Shown piece after piece: positions 17,451-26,331 of a DNA stretch of 64,000 bases; the first letter of the stretch is position 1, and each line of letters begins with the position of its first letter. The notes under the pieces were generated by a model, which did not search any database, was not told where the DNA came from, and worked only from the letters and a program-made list of their open reading frames with translations. The position numbers and the translations under genes are program-made. Source of the DNA: Candidatus Bathyarchaeia archaeon (GTDB lineage Archaea; Thermoproteota; Bathyarchaeia; 40CM-2-53-6). The stretch covers positions 79,618 to 143,617 of the forward strand of contig DASYWW010000012.1 in NCBI GenBank assembly GCA_035935655.1, written 5' to 3'.

Positions 17451-17888
17451 GTGGTGAGAACCGGCCAACCTCTCACAGTTCTCTTAGATACCAGCTTTCT
17501 GATTGCGATGCTTGAGCAGAGAAGAGACATTGACGAAGAACTGCGAGACCTCATCAATGGTCCAGTAAAGATCGCTACTCTCGATATTGTCGAGCGGGAA
17601 CTCCAGCGGCTGGGAAGAACTAGGGCCTCTAAGATCGGCGCGTTGGCGAATGCTTCGATTGAACTGTTGAAGGCGAGAAAATATACGAAATTTGATTCAG
17701 GAATAGAGACCTCGGATACGGATGCTGCGATACTTTCTTTCTCGCTGGCCCGTAATGCGCCGTTAGCGGTCGCGACGGTTGATCGCAAATTGAGAGCTGC
17801 GCTGTCAGGGCTTGGTTTGCCAGTGGTTTATCCTATGCGTCGTCGCGGGTTGTTGATGTCGAAGAGTGTTCGTCCCAGTTCGACTTAA
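17451..17888 (+). CDS. PIN-domain RNase (Fcf1/Utp24-like)
   Basis: A 145-residue PIN domain. Acidic residues are at LLDTSFLI (N-terminal Asp), LDIVERELQRL (Glu) and ETSDTDAAIL plus ATVDRKLR (C-terminal Asps), the usual metal-binding quartet. A PIN gene next to aIF2-gamma is typical in archaea and is linked to rRNA processing rather than toxin-antitoxin function; no antitoxin gene is adjacent. GTG start at 17451. Confidence 0.8.
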   Translation: MVRTGQPLTVLLDTSFLIAMLEQRRDIDEELRDLINGPVKIATLDIVERELQRLGRTRASKIGALANASIELLKARKYTKFDSGIETSDTDAAILSFSLARNAPLAVATVDRKLRAALSGLGLPVVYPMRRRGLLMSKSVRPSST

Positions 17889-17922
17889 ATAACGCGCAAC
17901 CGGGGACCGCGGTGTAAGCAAC

Positions 17923-18369
17923 TTGGCAAGGCTCTACTCGGGGAAGAGAGGAAGTTCAGGATCGACGAGACCTGTGAGCAGGCGTCCCCCTGCATGGTTC
18001 AAGTACGAGCCTGAAGAGGTAGAGGCCCTTGTTCTGAAACTGTCCAAGGAGGGAAACGCGCCGAGCATTGTCGGCCAAATCCTCCGAGACAAATATGGCA
18101 TTCCCCTAGTCTCGCAAGTCGTTGGCCGGCGCCTTGAACATATTATCCCGGAGGAAGGCCGGACGAAGATTCCTGAAGACCTTGACAATCTTCTCAAAAA
18201 GGCGACGAGTGCGACGAGGCACCTTGAAAAGAATCGGAAAGATTACCCGAACAAGAGAGACCTTGCACTGATCGAGTCGAAGATCCATCGGCTTGTAAGC
18301 TATTACCGAAAGATTGGGCGAATTCCTAAGGATTGGACGTACAAGCCAGTTGCAGCCAGCCTCGACTAG
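17923..18369 (+). CDS. rps15: 30S ribosomal protein S15
   Basis: Archaeal-type S15 of 148 residues with the N-terminal extension (LARLYSGKRGSSGSTRP), PAWFKYEPEEVEALVLKLSK and the C-terminal NKRDLALIESKIHRLVSYYR. TTG start at 17923. Its 3' end overlaps the DHH phosphoesterase gene. Confidence 0.95.
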   Translation: MARLYSGKRGSSGSTRPVSRRPPAWFKYEPEEVEALVLKLSKEGNAPSIVGQILRDKYGIPLVSQVVGRRLEHIIPEEGRTKIPEDLDNLLKKATSATRHLEKNRKDYPNKRDLALIESKIHRLVSYYRKIGRIPKDWTYKPVAASLD

Positions 18370-19798
18370 TCTCAAAGATCGTCGACTGGAACTTCAGCAA
18401 GCTGCCGAAGAGATCGCGTCGATAATCAAGGACGCAGCATCGAAAGAATCAACGATTCTAACGGTCACGCACTTCGACGCGGATGGTCTGACTGCTGGCG
18501 CGATTGCTTTCGAGGCGGTAAGGCGTCTCAATACCGTCGTTCACTTGCGGATCGTGGAAAATCTCAGCGACAAGAGCCTCGAAGGGATCAGTTCCATCGA
18601 CTCTGACTTCATCATATTCACGGATATCGGCAGCGGATATCTCGACACGGTTTCGAGGATTCTCAAGAATCGAGAGATTGTTATTGCGGACCATCATCAG
18701 ATGCTAGGTGAGCCTCCGGCCAATCTCCATCACTTTAACACTCATCTTTTGGGTTTCAACGGCTCGGAAGAGATCAGTGGGGCGGGAACATCCTATCTTC
18801 TCGCAAAGGCACTGGACCAGAAGAACGTTGACCTCTCTCCCCTTGCTATTGTTGGATGTCTGGGCGACCAACAGGACAAGGGCCCGAAGAGATCTCTCAC
18901 AGGCCTCAACGCTGAGATTCTACACGAAGCCGTTCAAGCCAAACTGGTTGAGGTCACGCAAGATCTGGTCTTGTTCGGACGGCAAACTAGGCCGATTCAC
19001 AGGGCGATCGCGTCAACCACGACACCATTCTTCCCGGGCCTCAGCGGAGAGGAGGATCGTTGTCTGGCTCTTCTTGATTCGATCAACATTCCCACCAAGG
19101 TGGATGACCGGTGGCGGACGATCTCTGATCTCTCACTGGAGGAGAAGAGGCGACTTGTGGATAAGATCATTCAACATATGATCTCGTTGAAGCTGAGTGG
19201 GGAGGTGGCTCTTGAGCTGATAGGGTCAGTGTACACGCTAACCAGAGAAGAGCCTTCGACGCCTCTCCGCGACGGCAGGGAGTATTCGTCGCTGCTGAAT
19301 GCTTGCGGTCGTATGGGCAAACCGGGCCTTGGAGTAGCCTTGGGTCTCGGGGACCGTGGTGCATCGTTCGAGGAAGCCCAACAAGTCTATTCGGAATATC
19401 GGAAATTCCTGTCGAAGTACATGAACTGGATTACCCAGGACCCCAAGTCACTGGTTCAGAAGGAACACGTGGTGATCGTTAGGGGGGAGGGGGTGATTGA
19501 TGAGAACATGACTGGAGCCGTTTCTTCAATACTCTCCTCCTCGAATCTCTTCGGCGGCTCAAAGGTAACGTTGGTCGTCACGGCGACAAAGGAGGGTGAA
19601 TCGAAAGTCTCTACGCGTGGAACCGAACAGCTCATCGAGAAGGGATTGAACCTTGGCAAGATACTTCAGGACCTGTCACCCAAACACGGAGGATATGGGG
19701 GCGGCCATGCAATCGCGGCAGGCGCGACAGTACCGCGCCAGAACCTAGAATCATTCCTGACCCAGCTTGAAAAGACGATCGAGTCGTCAATCAAATGA
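18350..19798 (+). CDS. DHH-family single-strand nuclease, RecJ/GAN-like
   Basis: DHH/DHHA1 phosphoesterase, about 482 residues. THFDADGLTAG and ADHHQ are motifs I and III of the DHH domain; the C-terminal GGYGGGHAIAAGATVP is the DHHA1 GGGH motif. Archaeal homologues (GAN or RecJ1/2) act in replication and repair and bind GINS or FEN1-type partners. I prefer TTG 18350 inside the end of S15; TTG 18314 is also in frame. The gene overlaps pcc1 by four bases. Confidence 0.88.
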   Translation: MQPASTSLKDRRLELQQAAEEIASIIKDAASKESTILTVTHFDADGLTAGAIAFEAVRRLNTVVHLRIVENLSDKSLEGISSIDSDFIIFTDIGSGYLDTVSRILKNREIVIADHHQMLGEPPANLHHFNTHLLGFNGSEEISGAGTSYLLAKALDQKNVDLSPLAIVGCLGDQQDKGPKRSLTGLNAEILHEAVQAKLVEVTQDLVLFGRQTRPIHRAIASTTTPFFPGLSGEEDRCLALLDSINIPTKVDDRWRTISDLSLEEKRRLVDKIIQHMISLKLSGEVALELIGSVYTLTREEPSTPLRDGREYSSLLNACGRMGKPGLGVALGLGDRGASFEEAQQVYSEYRKFLSKYMNWITQDPKSLVQKEHVVIVRGEGVIDENMTGAVSSILSSSNLFGGSKVTLVVTATKEGESKVSTRGTEQLIEKGLNLGKILQDLSPKHGGYGGGHAIAAGATVPRQNLESFLTQLEKTIESSIK

Positions 19799-20037
19799 TA
19801 AGAGCAGATTTCAAGATCGCGACACCGAACAAGGCGACCTCTAGATCTCTCGTTGCATCGGTTCAACCTGATAATCTGAACATGAAAGGTCTCAACGTGA
19901 AAGGAAGAGCATTGGAGCGTAGTGCGTCGTTTACTCTCGAATTTGATGGAAAGATTGAAACATTCATATTCACCCTGGACGACCTCCTCCGCTGTCTCCA
20001 AGCAGCAAAGGAGACGCTAACAAAAGTATCAAGCTAG
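19795..20037 (+). CDS. pcc1: KEOPS subunit Pcc1
   Basis: An 80-residue Pcc1: SLVASVQPDNLN and the helix FTLDDLLRCLQAAKETL match the family, which dimerises and bridges KEOPS. ATG start overlapping the DHH stop (ATGA). Sits immediately before S3Ae, away from kae1-bud32 but within the same 6-kb neighbourhood. Confidence 0.88.
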   Translation: MIRADFKIATPNKATSRSLVASVQPDNLNMKGLNVKGRALERSASFTLEFDGKIETFIFTLDDLLRCLQAAKETLTKVSS

Positions 20038-20056
20038 AAAGTGGAAAAAGAGACTC

Positions 20057-20728
20057 GTGTCAAAGCCCACCAAGAAAGTCCGGGACAAGTGGAGGACGAA
20101 AGAGTGGTACTCGGTATACACGCCCTCCTACTTTGGAGAACAGAACGTGGCTGGAATACCCTGCGAGGATCCGAAGAAACTTATCGGGCGAGTCGTCGAA
20201 ACCACTCTCTATGATATTACTAATGACTTCTCTCACCAGTCGATCAAATTATACTTCCTAGTAACCTCCATCACGGGCGACCGGGCCGATACAATCCTCA
20301 AGAGCCACGAGTATTCTACCGATTATCTGAGAAGCCTTGTGAGGCGGGGAAGCACTCGCTGCGACGGCATCTTCACCGGTCGAACAATCGACAACTATCT
20401 TACACGAGTCTACATTGTGGGATTCAGCCACGGTCGAATAAACGGGTCGCAGGAACATGGGATACGCCAAGTCATGGGCAAGATCGTTGCCGAGAAAGCG
20501 TCGAAGCTTACGTACTCGCAGCTCTGCCACGAGATGGTTCTTGGAAAGATGGGATCCGACGTCTACAACGAAGCAAAGAAGGTCTGCCCCCTACGGCATA
20601 TCGGAGTTCGGAAGTCAAAACTACTCTCGATGCCACTGAACCTTGAGGGTGTGCAGCCAAAGGGAGGGGCCGCTCCTGAAGTCATCGCGCCTGAAATCGC
20701 CGTGCCTACTCCTGAGCCAGCAGCGTAG
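20057..20728 (+). CDS. rps3ae: 30S ribosomal protein S3Ae
   Basis: A 223-residue S3Ae (eS1) with KVRDKWRTKEWYSVYTPSYF, GRVVETTLYDITNDFSHQ, DYLRSLVRRGSTRCDG and CPLRHIGVRKSKLL. GTG start. The last 20 residues are Ala/Pro/Glu-rich, as seen for other ribosomal proteins in this window. Confidence 0.95.
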   Translation: MSKPTKKVRDKWRTKEWYSVYTPSYFGEQNVAGIPCEDPKKLIGRVVETTLYDITNDFSHQSIKLYFLVTSITGDRADTILKSHEYSTDYLRSLVRRGSTRCDGIFTGRTIDNYLTRVYIVGFSHGRINGSQEHGIRQVMGKIVAEKASKLTYSQLCHEMVLGKMGSDVYNEAKKVCPLRHIGVRKSKLLSMPLNLEGVQPKGGAAPEVIAPEIAVPTPEPAA

Positions 20729-20740
20729 CGCTGCCCGCTC

Positions 20741-22072
20741 TTGAACCTGCAATTCGGCAGCTCCGGAATCCGCGGCAAATATCCTGAAACAGTAAACTCG
20801 GCAGTCGCCTTTGAGCTGGGCAAACTCATCCCAAGGATATTGGGGGAAGAGTTGACGCTTGGGAACGATCCTCGATATTCTGGTCCTGTGCTGAAAGCAG
20901 CTTTTCTCTCGGCGGCTCTCGAGAACGGATCCAGAGTTCTAGATTATGGTTTGATTCCGACTCCAGCGCTTGCGTATGAGACGAAATCGCTGAATCGATC
21001 GGCTGGGGTTATGATTACTGCTAGTCATAATCCTCCGGAGTATAATGGGTTCAAGGTGTTCAACAAACTCGGGGAGGCTCTCGATGACGAGACGCGGTTG
21101 AGCTTGAAGAACGGAAAACAGCCTTTCTACAAGGGTAACCTGTCGAGTGTTGAGCCCGCTGAGCCGAGAGAGTACAAGGAATTGCTCCTTCAAGTGGCCT
21201 TCAAGAAAAAATGGAAAGTTGTACTGGATCTGGGAAACGGTGCTGCCTCAAACCTCGCTCATGCGATATACAGACAAATATTAGACAAGGTGACTGGAAT
21301 CAACTCGTTTCCTGACGGGGGTTTTCCGGGTCGGGGTTCCGAGCCGACAAGAAAGAGTGTAGCAACTCTTGGCACCATGGTCGTTGAGACTCACTTTGAC
21401 GCCGGAATCGCATTCGATGGCGATGCGGATAGAATGTACGTTGTTGACGAGAACGGTGTCTGCCCATTGCAAGATCGAATCCTCGCATCGTACATCGCCT
21501 TTCTAGCGAAAGGGTCCAAAGGTCCTCTCGTAATCCCACTTGATGCGTCGATGGTTGTCGACGAAATCGCCGAGAAACATGGGGCGAAGCTGGTTCGGGG
21601 GCCTGTGGGCGATGCTAAGCTCTTGCGTGAGATGAAACGGTTAGGCGCAAGCTTCGCGGGGGAGCCTTCTGGGGCGTGGATTCACGGAGACTACAACAAT
21701 ACTCCAGACGGACTCCTGTCAGGATTATTATTCCTGCAGGCCGCAGAGCGCCTTGGTCTTACCATCGCCGAAATGGTCAAGGATGTTCCAGAGTACTTTA
21801 TGATCAGAGAAGGAATGAGGTATTCAGGAAAACTCTCCAAAGGCATGATTTCTAAGCTCGGAACAGGTCTGAGGAAGATCCTTGGAAAGGACTCGTCTGT
21901 GGAGACGAAGTTTGGGCTGAGGGTGAGCACGGAGAATGCCTGGGTCCTGGTTCGCGATAGCGGCACAGAACCAGTGATACGCGTGACAGGAGAGTCGAAG
22001 GATAAGTCTGAAGCAACGAGGATTATGAGAGAAACCCTTCGATTGTTGAGACAGGTTCTGAAGGAACGATAG
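20741..22072 (+). CDS. glmM: Phosphoglucosamine/phosphohexose mutase
   Basis: Alpha-D-phosphohexomutase of 443 residues. GSSGIRGKYP is the N-terminal signature, MITASHNPPEYNG holds the phosphoserine, DGDADRMYVV binds the metal and RDSGTEPVIRVTGES binds substrate phosphate. With the adjacent sugar nucleotidyltransferase it likely makes UDP-GlcNAc; mannose or glucose substrates cannot be ruled out. TTG start, 12 bp after S3Ae. Confidence 0.9.
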   Translation: MNLQFGSSGIRGKYPETVNSAVAFELGKLIPRILGEELTLGNDPRYSGPVLKAAFLSAALENGSRVLDYGLIPTPALAYETKSLNRSAGVMITASHNPPEYNGFKVFNKLGEALDDETRLSLKNGKQPFYKGNLSSVEPAEPREYKELLLQVAFKKKWKVVLDLGNGAASNLAHAIYRQILDKVTGINSFPDGGFPGRGSEPTRKSVATLGTMVVETHFDAGIAFDGDADRMYVVDENGVCPLQDRILASYIAFLAKGSKGPLVIPLDASMVVDEIAEKHGAKLVRGPVGDAKLLREMKRLGASFAGEPSGAWIHGDYNNTPDGLLSGLLFLQAAERLGLTIAEMVKDVPEYFMIREGMRYSGKLSKGMISKLGTGLRKILGKDSSVETKFGLRVSTENAWVLVRDSGTEPVIRVTGESKDKSEATRIMRETLRLLRQVLKER

Positions 22073-22077
22073 AAGAA

Positions 22078-23313
22078 TTGAAAGCAGCGATTCTGGCGGC
22101 GGGCAAAGGAGAGCGACTCTGGCCGCTCTGCGAAAAAAATCCTAAGCACCTACTTCCCGTCGGCGGAGAACCTCTCCTGCAGAGAACCGTCAAGGCTCTC
22201 GTCCAAGCAGGAGTCAAGGACATTGTTATGGTTGTGCAGTTCGAGGCGGAAAAGATCAAGGGGTTCTTCAAGGATGGGCGTGAGTTTGGTTGCAAGATCA
22301 GTTACGTGAAACAGAAGAGACTCGGTGGGACCGCGGACGCTGTGAAGACTGTCGAGAGCCAGCTAAGTGACGAGGATCGTTTTCTCATCATATACGGCGA
22401 CAACTACTACAACGAGAAGGCTCTCGACAAATTCGTCAGCTCATCAAAATCTAGCGATCTACTAATGGGTGCCGCGGAGGTCAGAGACCCATCGCGTTTT
22501 GGGACATTGCAAGTCAAGAAGGGAAACATCGTTGCCATCCACGAGAAAGTGGCAGCTGGAAATGTCGGGGTGGTAAACGCAGGCATCTATGTTCTCGACG
22601 ATTCTATCTTTTCCGTGGTAAAGAAGACTCAGAAATCAAAACGTGGAGAGTTCGAGCTCACCGACTCACTAAGCATGTTGTTGGCCGAAGGAAGAAAGAT
22701 CCGAACTGTTCCTTTCGGCAGGGGAGAATGGGTCGGTATCACCTACCCATGGGACCTTCTCGAAGCGAACAGGTCGGCGCTAGATACTGATGAAGAACTT
22801 CACGACGGGGAGACAGAGCCGGGCGTGCACTTGAAGGGCACCGTCAGCATGGCAGGAGGATCACGAGTGAAATCAGGCTCGTACATCGAGGGTCCTGTGC
22901 ATATCGGCGAAGGCTCAATTGTGGGACCCAATGCGTACCTCCGTCCGGGCACAGCCCTTGGGAAAGGGGTGAAAGTCGGCGCTGGCTGCGAGGTCAAGAA
23001 TAGTATTGTCATGGACGAAGCTAAGATTCAACATCTCAGCTACGTGGGAGACAGCGTGCTTGGTAGGGCAACATCGCTAGGGGCGGGTACAATTACTGCC
23101 AATCTCAAGTTCAATGACTCCAACGTCAAGTCACGGGTGAAAGGTCGAATGGTAGACAGCGGACAACACAAGCTGGGCGCGATTTTCGGTGACGGGGTGA
23201 AGACAGGAATCAACGTGTCTATCTTCCCCGGGGTCAAGATTGGAGCTAACGCCTGGATTGGCCCGGGAGCGATTGTCAGAACCGATGTCGCATCGAGGGC
23301 GAGAGTACGATGA
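22078..23313 (+). CDS. glmU: Bifunctional GlmU-like uridylyltransferase/acetyltransferase
   Basis: N-terminal nucleotidyltransferase (AAILAAGKGERLWPL, NPKHLLPVGGEPL) joined to a C-terminal left-handed beta-helix with hexapeptide repeats (AYLRPGTALGKGVKVGAGCE, YVGDSVLGRATSLGAGTITA). This layout makes UDP-GlcNAc from glucosamine-1-phosphate in archaea. 411 residues, TTG start five bp after glmM. It probably feeds N-glycosylation. Confidence 0.9.
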   Translation: MKAAILAAGKGERLWPLCEKNPKHLLPVGGEPLLQRTVKALVQAGVKDIVMVVQFEAEKIKGFFKDGREFGCKISYVKQKRLGGTADAVKTVESQLSDEDRFLIIYGDNYYNEKALDKFVSSSKSSDLLMGAAEVRDPSRFGTLQVKKGNIVAIHEKVAAGNVGVVNAGIYVLDDSIFSVVKKTQKSKRGEFELTDSLSMLLAEGRKIRTVPFGRGEWVGITYPWDLLEANRSALDTDEELHDGETEPGVHLKGTVSMAGGSRVKSGSYIEGPVHIGEGSIVGPNAYLRPGTALGKGVKVGAGCEVKNSIVMDEAKIQHLSYVGDSVLGRATSLGAGTITANLKFNDSNVKSRVKGRMVDSGQHKLGAIFGDGVKTGINVSIFPGVKIGANAWIGPGAIVRTDVASRARVR

Positions 23314-23439
23314 CCCATCCATCCACCAGAGCGACGATTCAGCGCAATGGAGAGTCACTTAGTCAACGGTAGCTTGGAACCGAAGGTGAAGAGTGAGTTG
23401 GAAGAAAACGAAACCTACGTCGGCTGACATTAGAGCCCG

Positions 23440-23832
23440 ATGCAGTTGTCCCTTGGTATCGGACAACCAGCTGGAATCTATGCAACAAACAAGAGATTGT
23501 TCATTTTTCGAGAAGACATGGACCCTATATTCAACAAGATGGTTTCGGGTTCTGGAGGAAAGGACTTTGCCCCTTCAAATCTAAGGGCGGACCAGAATAG
23601 GGCAATAATCACGGAACTCTCATCTCGGCGTCCCCCTCAATTGGTCTTCAGAACTAACGAAGTTTTAGGTCTAGATCTGCAGAAGCCGCCCGGAGTCTTC
23701 AGGACAGGTTACCTGAAAATCAGCTCTACTTCTGTAGAGACAGTAAAGGTAGTGATTGGAAAGAAACCTGAATACGAGTACGTGAAATCGCTTCTTCAAT
23801 CATTCAACCCCCAAGTTATGAGAGAAGTTTGA
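23440..23832 (+). CDS. Bacterial-PH/GRAM-like domain protein
   Basis: A 130-residue protein of unknown function. GIYATNKRLFIF followed by a Gly/Ser-rich linker and FRTNEVLGLDLQKPP...YLKISS is the strand pattern of PH/GRAM-like folds. It has a paralogue at 34809-35238 with GIYVTNLRLIGV and IRKDQIATVEVTKP at the same positions. The start is fixed by a TAG six bases upstream. Converges with rtcA. Confidence 0.6.
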   Translation: MQLSLGIGQPAGIYATNKRLFIFREDMDPIFNKMVSGSGGKDFAPSNLRADQNRAIITELSSRRPPQLVFRTNEVLGLDLQKPPGVFRTGYLKISSTSVETVKVVIGKKPEYEYVKSLLQSFNPQVMREV

Positions 23833-23835
23833 CCC

Positions 23836-24894
23836 CTACTGGAGCATCGGCTCGACTCCTCTGACCCGTAGCCTGCCCGGCTGGTCGATTTCACCCACGA
23901 GGTCGAATCTTGCACCAGTCAACCATTCCGCCACTTTGACATTCGTCGAGGTGTGTTCTGTAACGCGTGAGATTGACACTTCGGATGTTCCCTCAGCCAG
24001 AATCAGGTATGGGACGATCATGTCTCCCATGTGTCGATCCAGGCAAGCTCCGGACTCGACTTCCTCAACCAGGATTTTTCCCGCGGTCGAGCCTACTTCT
24101 TCCGCAGGCCTTCCTCTTTCCCCGAGGGCGTCCGATCCCAGAATATTGCCGTTCTGCGTGTCCACGGATAACACTATTCCGCTCCCCGGTCCCAACTGTC
24201 TCTTGTCGTCAGTGACCTCAATGTCTATTGAGGGGGACGGCAACTTTGCTTCTTCGAGCCGTTTCTCGGCTGAGGTTGCCTGTCGCTCCGCCACATGCCT
24301 AGGCAGAGCTGTTGCGTGGCTGATACCAAGGATTTTTGATACGGACCCCCGCTTGTCGTTCGTCAGTGGTTGAAGCTTTGAGGGACCTTGTGTCGAGAAT
24401 CTAACTAAGCCTCCGCCCTTCGGATAATGTCCCCTTCTAACGATCTCCAAGTCCCCCAGATAGCCGGTTTTCCGGAGGATTGGCAAAGTGACGAGGCGTA
24501 GATAGTCGATAGGTGGACTCCACTTCACATCGGTTCCGCCTGTAATCTCTAGCCGGACGCTTCCGGGTGCGAACGCGAGGATAGGCATGAGCGTCTGAAG
24601 AACAAGAGTGACACTTCCCGCGGTGCCTACGTCAAATCGGAAGGTTCCAGCTCTCAGCTCTCCTGGTCGGAAGATAAACTCCGTAGAGCCAACTTCTAGC
24701 CCTTCCAAGACGCCGGAACAGAGCTCGGCTGCGGCTTTAACTCCGGTCATGTGTTGGGGTCTGATTCCTGGTTCAGCTCTACCTGCTCTGACGTTGATGA
24801 CATGGATCTCCTTTGATAGTACTGCTGCGAGAGCGACTGCGGTTCGGATAACCTGTCCTCCTCCTTCGCCGAAGCTCCCGTCTATCTCGATCAT
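23836..24894 (-). CDS. rtcA: RNA 3'-terminal phosphate cyclase
   Basis: Converts RNA 3'-phosphate to 2',3'-cyclic phosphate via adenylated histidine. EIDGSFGEGGGQVIRTA is the family N-terminus, RGHYPKGGG the central motif, and DRHMGDMIVPYL carries the catalytic histidine. 352 residues, ATG start. Such an enzyme could prepare or repair ends in an organism with extensive RNA splicing; that link is inference. Confidence 0.92.
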   Translation of the reverse strand: MIEIDGSFGEGGGQVIRTAVALAAVLSKEIHVINVRAGRAEPGIRPQHMTGVKAAAELCSGVLEGLEVGSTEFIFRPGELRAGTFRFDVGTAGSVTLVLQTLMPILAFAPGSVRLEITGGTDVKWSPPIDYLRLVTLPILRKTGYLGDLEIVRRGHYPKGGGLVRFSTQGPSKLQPLTNDKRGSVSKILGISHATALPRHVAERQATSAEKRLEEAKLPSPSIDIEVTDDKRQLGPGSGIVLSVDTQNGNILGSDALGERGRPAEEVGSTAGKILVEEVESGACLDRHMGDMIVPYLILAEGTSEVSISRVTEHTSTNVKVAEWLTGARFDLVGEIDQPGRLRVRGVEPMLQ

Positions 24895-24948
24895 CTTGCG
24901 CCCAGCGTTGAACGACTATTCTTTAAGGAGAACAGCTCTCGAAGAAGA

Positions 24949-25533
24949 GTGAAGCGACTAATGGAGAGACTGACTCTCACGACCAAAGAGCACGACGGAA
25001 CCTGGTTTGGTGTGTTATCTAACGAACGAAGTCAACTGCTCGCATCGTCATTTTCAAAGTCAAGGGAAAACCTGGAGCGACATCTTCTAGCTGAGGATAG
25101 AGGAACTACCCGTAGTGGCTTTCCGGCCCAGGCAGGGGATGCTCTTGACCAAATGATCAACCTATACGAAGGCAAGAAGACGACCAAGGCGGTCCGTCTC
25201 GACTGGAGAAGTGTATCGGAATTCCAGAAGAATGTTTGCCAACGCATGAAGGAAATTCCATGGGGACGAGTCACGAGCTACGGAATGATAGCAAAACGGA
25301 TCAGTTCCGGTCCAAGAGCAGTTGGAACAGCTGTCGCGAGAAATCCATGGCCGCTATTCATTCCATGCCACAGAGTAGTTCCGGCGAATCTAGAGATTGG
25401 CAACTACTCAATTGGAGGAGCACTTTCTGATTACGGGTGCGCAATCAAGCGAGACCTCCTAGAGCGCGAAGGTGTAACCATAGAAGGCGACAAGATTGCT
25501 CTAAACGCTCTCTGGGTTCCGACCGGAGCCTGA
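24949..25533 (+). CDS. ogt: Methylated-DNA-protein cysteine methyltransferase
   Basis: Suicide enzyme removing O6-alkylguanine. The acceptor cysteine is in IPCHRVV (about 141-147), preceded by the HTH-containing MKEIPWGRVTSYGMIAKRI and RAVGTAVARNP. 194 residues; GTG 24949 or ATG 24961. Divergent from rtcA and four bases ahead of nadM. Confidence 0.92.
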   Translation: MKRLMERLTLTTKEHDGTWFGVLSNERSQLLASSFSKSRENLERHLLAEDRGTTRSGFPAQAGDALDQMINLYEGKKTTKAVRLDWRSVSEFQKNVCQRMKEIPWGRVTSYGMIAKRISSGPRAVGTAVARNPWPLFIPCHRVVPANLEIGNYSIGGALSDYGCAIKRDLLEREGVTIEGDKIALNALWVPTGA

Positions 25534-25536
25534 ACC

Positions 25537-26061
25537 TTGACGACTGGCCTCTACATCGGCCGGTTCCAGCCATTCCACCTTGGCCATCTTGAGGCTGCGA
25601 AGCACATACTCAGCAAGGTCGACGAACTCGTCATAGTCGTAGGAAGTGCACACGATAGCCATACTCTAGAGAACCCGTTTACGGCGGGGGAACGTATCAC
25701 GATGATTCGGCTGGCTCTGAAGGAGGCGAAGATAGATGCCAACCGACACACGGTGTTGGCTCTTCCCGATGCCGAGTTCCACAAGGTATGGGTCTCTCAC
25801 CTTCTATCTCAAGCACCTAGCTTCGACATGGTTTTCACAAACGAGCCCCTGACAGGACGTCTTCTCAAAGAGGCGGGAATGCGTGTTGAGAAGATTCCCA
25901 TGTTCAACCGAGGCGCGTATACCGCAACTGAGGTTAGAAAGAGGATCATAGAGGGAAAGAACTGGGAAGAACTCTTACCAAGATCTGTTGCCAATTATGT
26001 GAAGGCGATCAAGGGAGACGAACGAATGAGAGAGATCGCCCTGACCGACAAAGCGAACTAG
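25537..26061 (+). CDS. nadM: Nicotinamide-nucleotide adenylyltransferase
   Basis: Archaeal-type NMNAT forming NAD from NMN and ATP. GLYIGRFQPFHLGHLEAAKH has the GRFxPxHxGH nucleotide-binding motif, and YTATEVRKRIIEG replaces the SxTxxR motif with ATEVRKR. TTG start just after ogt. 174 residues, normal size. Confidence 0.92.
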   Translation: MTTGLYIGRFQPFHLGHLEAAKHILSKVDELVIVVGSAHDSHTLENPFTAGERITMIRLALKEAKIDANRHTVLALPDAEFHKVWVSHLLSQAPSFDMVFTNEPLTGRLLKEAGMRVEKIPMFNRGAYTATEVRKRIIEGKNWEELLPRSVANYVKAIKGDERMREIALTDKAN

Positions 26062-26062
26062 A

Positions 26063-26326
26063 CTATTTGGCTGATACCGAGACGGGAGGCTGCGGTTCAA
26101 ACTCGAAGTCCAGCCCACACTTCGGGCAGATTATGCCTACGATTTCGCCTGTTCGAACGTCTCTCAAGCCCGTGGGAACACGAGTCTGTATGCCGCATCT
26201 CGGGCATTCAAAATCCACGAGCTTAGCCAACGCTTTCCTTTCAGCGAGAGTAAACAGATGAGATAGGCTTGAGGGGAAAGCGAAAGTGAACGACTCCTCT
26301 TCCAGAGCGAGGAAAGTTCTAGGCAA
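26063..26326 (-). CDS. Small zinc-ribbon protein
   Basis: An 87-residue reading frame whose conserved part is a four-cysteine ribbon: CPRCGIQTRVP and CPKCGLDFEF, 28 residues apart. Not assigned to a family. It follows the SAM hydroxide adenosyltransferase by five bases on the same strand. The true start may be internal because the first 35 residues are poorly featured. Confidence 0.55.
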   Translation of the reverse strand: MPRTFLALEEESFTFAFPSSLSHLFTLAERKALAKLVDFECPRCGIQTRVPTGLRDVRTGEIVGIICPKCGLDFEFEPQPPVSVSAK

Positions 26327-26331
26327 TCAGA

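Noticed and set aside
17451-17888. PIN gene as a VapC toxin
   Set aside because: No antitoxin-like gene is adjacent and the location beside aIF2-gamma matches the conserved housekeeping PIN protein.
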